Assembly: GCA_029204225.1 (NCBI GenBank)
Contig: CM055108.1
Coordinates: forward strand, 21,831,644-21,895,643
Length of the DNA: 64,000 nucleotides
Direction of reading: 5' to 3'
DNA from: Diphasiastrum complanatum
Taxonomy: Eukaryota > Streptophyta > Lycopodiopsida > Lycopodiales > Lycopodiaceae
Below are positions 62,116 through 64,000 of the stretch, in pieces. The number at the start of each line of letters is the position of its first letter. Position 1 is the first letter of the stretch. Below the pieces are notes generated by a model. That model worked only from the letters and a program-made list of their open reading frames with translations. It searched no databases and was not told the origin of the DNA. A program made the position numbers and the translations under genes.

Positions 62116-63252
62116 TAGATATTGTGGTTGATTCAGCCACAAAAATTTTGGACATTCCTTCCATTGTAAATTCTCTCCTGCCTCCTCCCGTTAATGTCAA
62201 ACCTATAGTATATTTAGATTCTGATGATTATTTAAAATTTGAGATGCGATAGATAATATCGGCATGCCAATCCTCTTCCAAATAGAAGAGATTGATTTTA
62301 CTCTTAGTTTTAGAATCCTAGATTGTATGTAGATGAAGGATAGAAGGGCCTCTATCAATGATCCAGTGATTGAGGCGGGTCATGATATTGCAAGGGATTC
62401 CATGAAAGAAGTGTCGCTTCTCAGCAATTTTTTTCTACAAGGCATCAAGGACAACAACGAAACTTTGTCGCACTGTATCCTTGGTGGTTGCTCACCTCCT
62501 GTGAAGTTTCTGTTGATGGCTTATCATACCAAGTATGTCTATCTCTTTGTCAAATTCTTTACTTGTCTATTTCTTTACTTGTAATTACTGTATCATTTAT
62601 CTAATGGAATTCTTCATGGTTTTTTGTAGTGATCACTGGAGCTTAATTGTAATTTCTGTAAAAATCACAAATAATAATATCGTAAATCTTTTTTGTGTAA
62701 AGATGAATTTCGCCAACAACACACATAAGGATATTGACTCACTGATACCGGAGATATGTAAATATTTTTCAATAGAGAATCCCACGGTAGGAAAATGTGA
62801 AATTGTGAGCATTGAGGTAATCATTGAACATTTTTGGTGTATTTTTGTTTATCATCATTGTTAAGCATCAATATCTTCATCCCATTATTAATCAATTGAA
62901 TGTATTGCAGACACCCCAGCAAAATGACTAATTTAGCTGTGCGTGGTGAACTCAATGCAAAATTATTTTTTAAGTGGTACAATCTTCAAGAGGATGTTGA
63001 TATTTTGAAGGTGAGTTATTAGCCCTTTCTATTTTATCTTCATGTAAACTATTGTTTGTTATTAATATTCATCTAATACATTGTTTATTGCAGTTTACTC
63101 TAGGTGATTATACTGCTGGCGAAGTGTACAGATTTCGACATGAGATCATCCTTAGTCTATTGGCCAGGTCAACTGCTAGACCCAAAGACTGTCTAAGCCA
63201 TACAATGTTCAAATTTCAAATGAGGCAATTTGTAAATACCCAAGCTGAATAG
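62116..63252 (+). pseudogene. Ulp1/C48-like cysteine peptidase gene, degenerate
   Basis: An open piece at about 62118-62252 is followed by exon-like blocks 62337-62532, 62630-62816, 62911-63010 and 63094-63252 with GT...AG borders. The second joint gives YHTNDHWSLIVI, with the family His in HWSL. The third block carries TPQQND, a stop and FSCAW around the expected catalytic Cys, then needs a frame change to reach LNAKLFFKWYNLQEDVDIL. The Asp-Ser expected before NTHKD is absent. The last block reads FTLGDYTAGEVYRFRHEIIL and SLLARSTARP. This fits a SUMO-protease-like C48 domain; whether it was cellular or transposon-borne is unclear. The breaks make it non-functional. Confidence 0.6.
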
Positions 63253-64000
63253 ATAGACATATGGACATATAGATACAAAATTATAGACATATAGACATAC
63301 AGAAACATAATTCTTTGCACAGATGTACAAAATCCCCAAATTGGGGTGATATTTTATTGAATACAAATATCAATTTGTACAATTGATTGTATGGATTTTC
63401 ATTGTTCTTCTATAATGTTGATATTTGTTGGAAGATTCTTGCAAGGTGTTGTGTTTTCCTGTCTTTTTCGTCTCTGCATGAAAGATAAGCAACTTGTTAA
63501 TTTCTCGATTCTCTAATAAAGTTACATATATAATCATTGACTGATTTACAAATCAGATTAAAATCTTACCAGCTTTCCATTGATAATGAATCTGAAGTGT
63601 TCTGGTAGAATTTCATTGTGCATTAAGACCAGCTCGTCTGATATAACTCAAGCTCCAATGATCCTCCACTACAATTGTAGTTAGCATATCTTCATTGTTG
63701 AAAATGTGGGCTTCTTTTCGATCTGTGTGACCATCCATTTGAAGGTCTTGATCGAGTGTCATCCAGGTCCCACTTATTCGTTTTCATCTCTATTTGTTAA
63801 AGCCTAAACACTAAGCATCATTCAAATTGAAACTTAAATATGATATCAAAATCGAACATGATATTCAAATTGAAACTTAAACAAGACATAAAAATTGAAC
63901 ATTATTTCTAAAACCTAAACATCAAACATCATATCCAATTTGAAACTTATATAAGACATCTTAATCGAATATTATATTATAATAAAAATTGAAACAAGAC
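63253..64000. other. AT-rich tail of the window
   Basis: No coding motif. Short direct repeats: GACATAT words at 63255-63300, and AAATTGAAACTTA units at about 63825, 63870 and 63940. Confidence 0.4.

Overview
The window looks like nuclear DNA of a land plant with a large, repeat-rich genome. It holds a split plant-type gene with long introns, Ty1/copia elements primed by initiator tRNA-Met, and Ty3/gypsy chromoviruses. I cannot fix the species; a fern or gymnosperm would fit the nested retroelements inside very long introns. No bacterial-type operon, CRISPR array, rRNA or tRNA gene was seen.

Layout. (1) About 0.28-16.6 kb holds the remains of an old plus-strand Ty3 element: LTR-like ends at about 281-1090 and 15782-16600, gag at about 1955-3055, protease at 10614-11080, and RT at 14841-15715 followed by PPT and 3' LTR. 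A complete but decayed copia element (copia-A, 3056-10613, TSD TTGAG/TTGAC) sits in its gag-pol, and copia-A carries a solo LTR of another family (LTR-B, 7165-8759) inside its RNase H. A 3.7-kb block at 11.08-14.84 kb holds GC-rich hairpin repeats. (2) A minus-strand copia (copia-C, about 16600-17092 plus 23082-24644) is split by a three-LTR tandem array of copia-B (17093-23081) with a perfect ATGCT duplication. (3) A plus-strand copia (copia-D, PBS 25429, gag, protease and integrase to 29139) is truncated just before a host gene. (4) The host gene on the plus strand, 29513-56251, is reconstructed as 8 exons and 716 residues: a peptidoglycan-binding-like domain, a transmembrane segment and a C-terminal coiled coil. 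(5) Its 16-kb third intron contains a decayed minus-strand chromovirus (G), a young chromovirus inserted into the integrase of G (E, 37456-44039, TSD GTAGG), and a related element that keeps the chromodomain but lacks RT and integrase (F, 44821-49875, TSD TGCTC). (6) About 56.3-59.4 kb is intergenic, with a TTAGA-rich degenerate repeat. (7) About 59.4-62.1 kb holds a chimeric minus-strand copia remnant with two RNase H ends in a row and a small deletion at the RT catalytic motif. (8) About 62.1-63.25 kb is a broken Ulp1/C48-like cysteine peptidase gene, followed by AT-rich sequence.

Only the split host gene looks like a conserved cellular gene. Nearly everything else is layered retroelement sequence. 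The least explained items are element F, with its captured or novel internal region and repeat-coding ORFs; the AG...CT LTR termini shared by E and F; and the GC-rich hairpin cluster near 12.3-13.5 kb. All homology calls come from reading motifs by eye; no database search was run.
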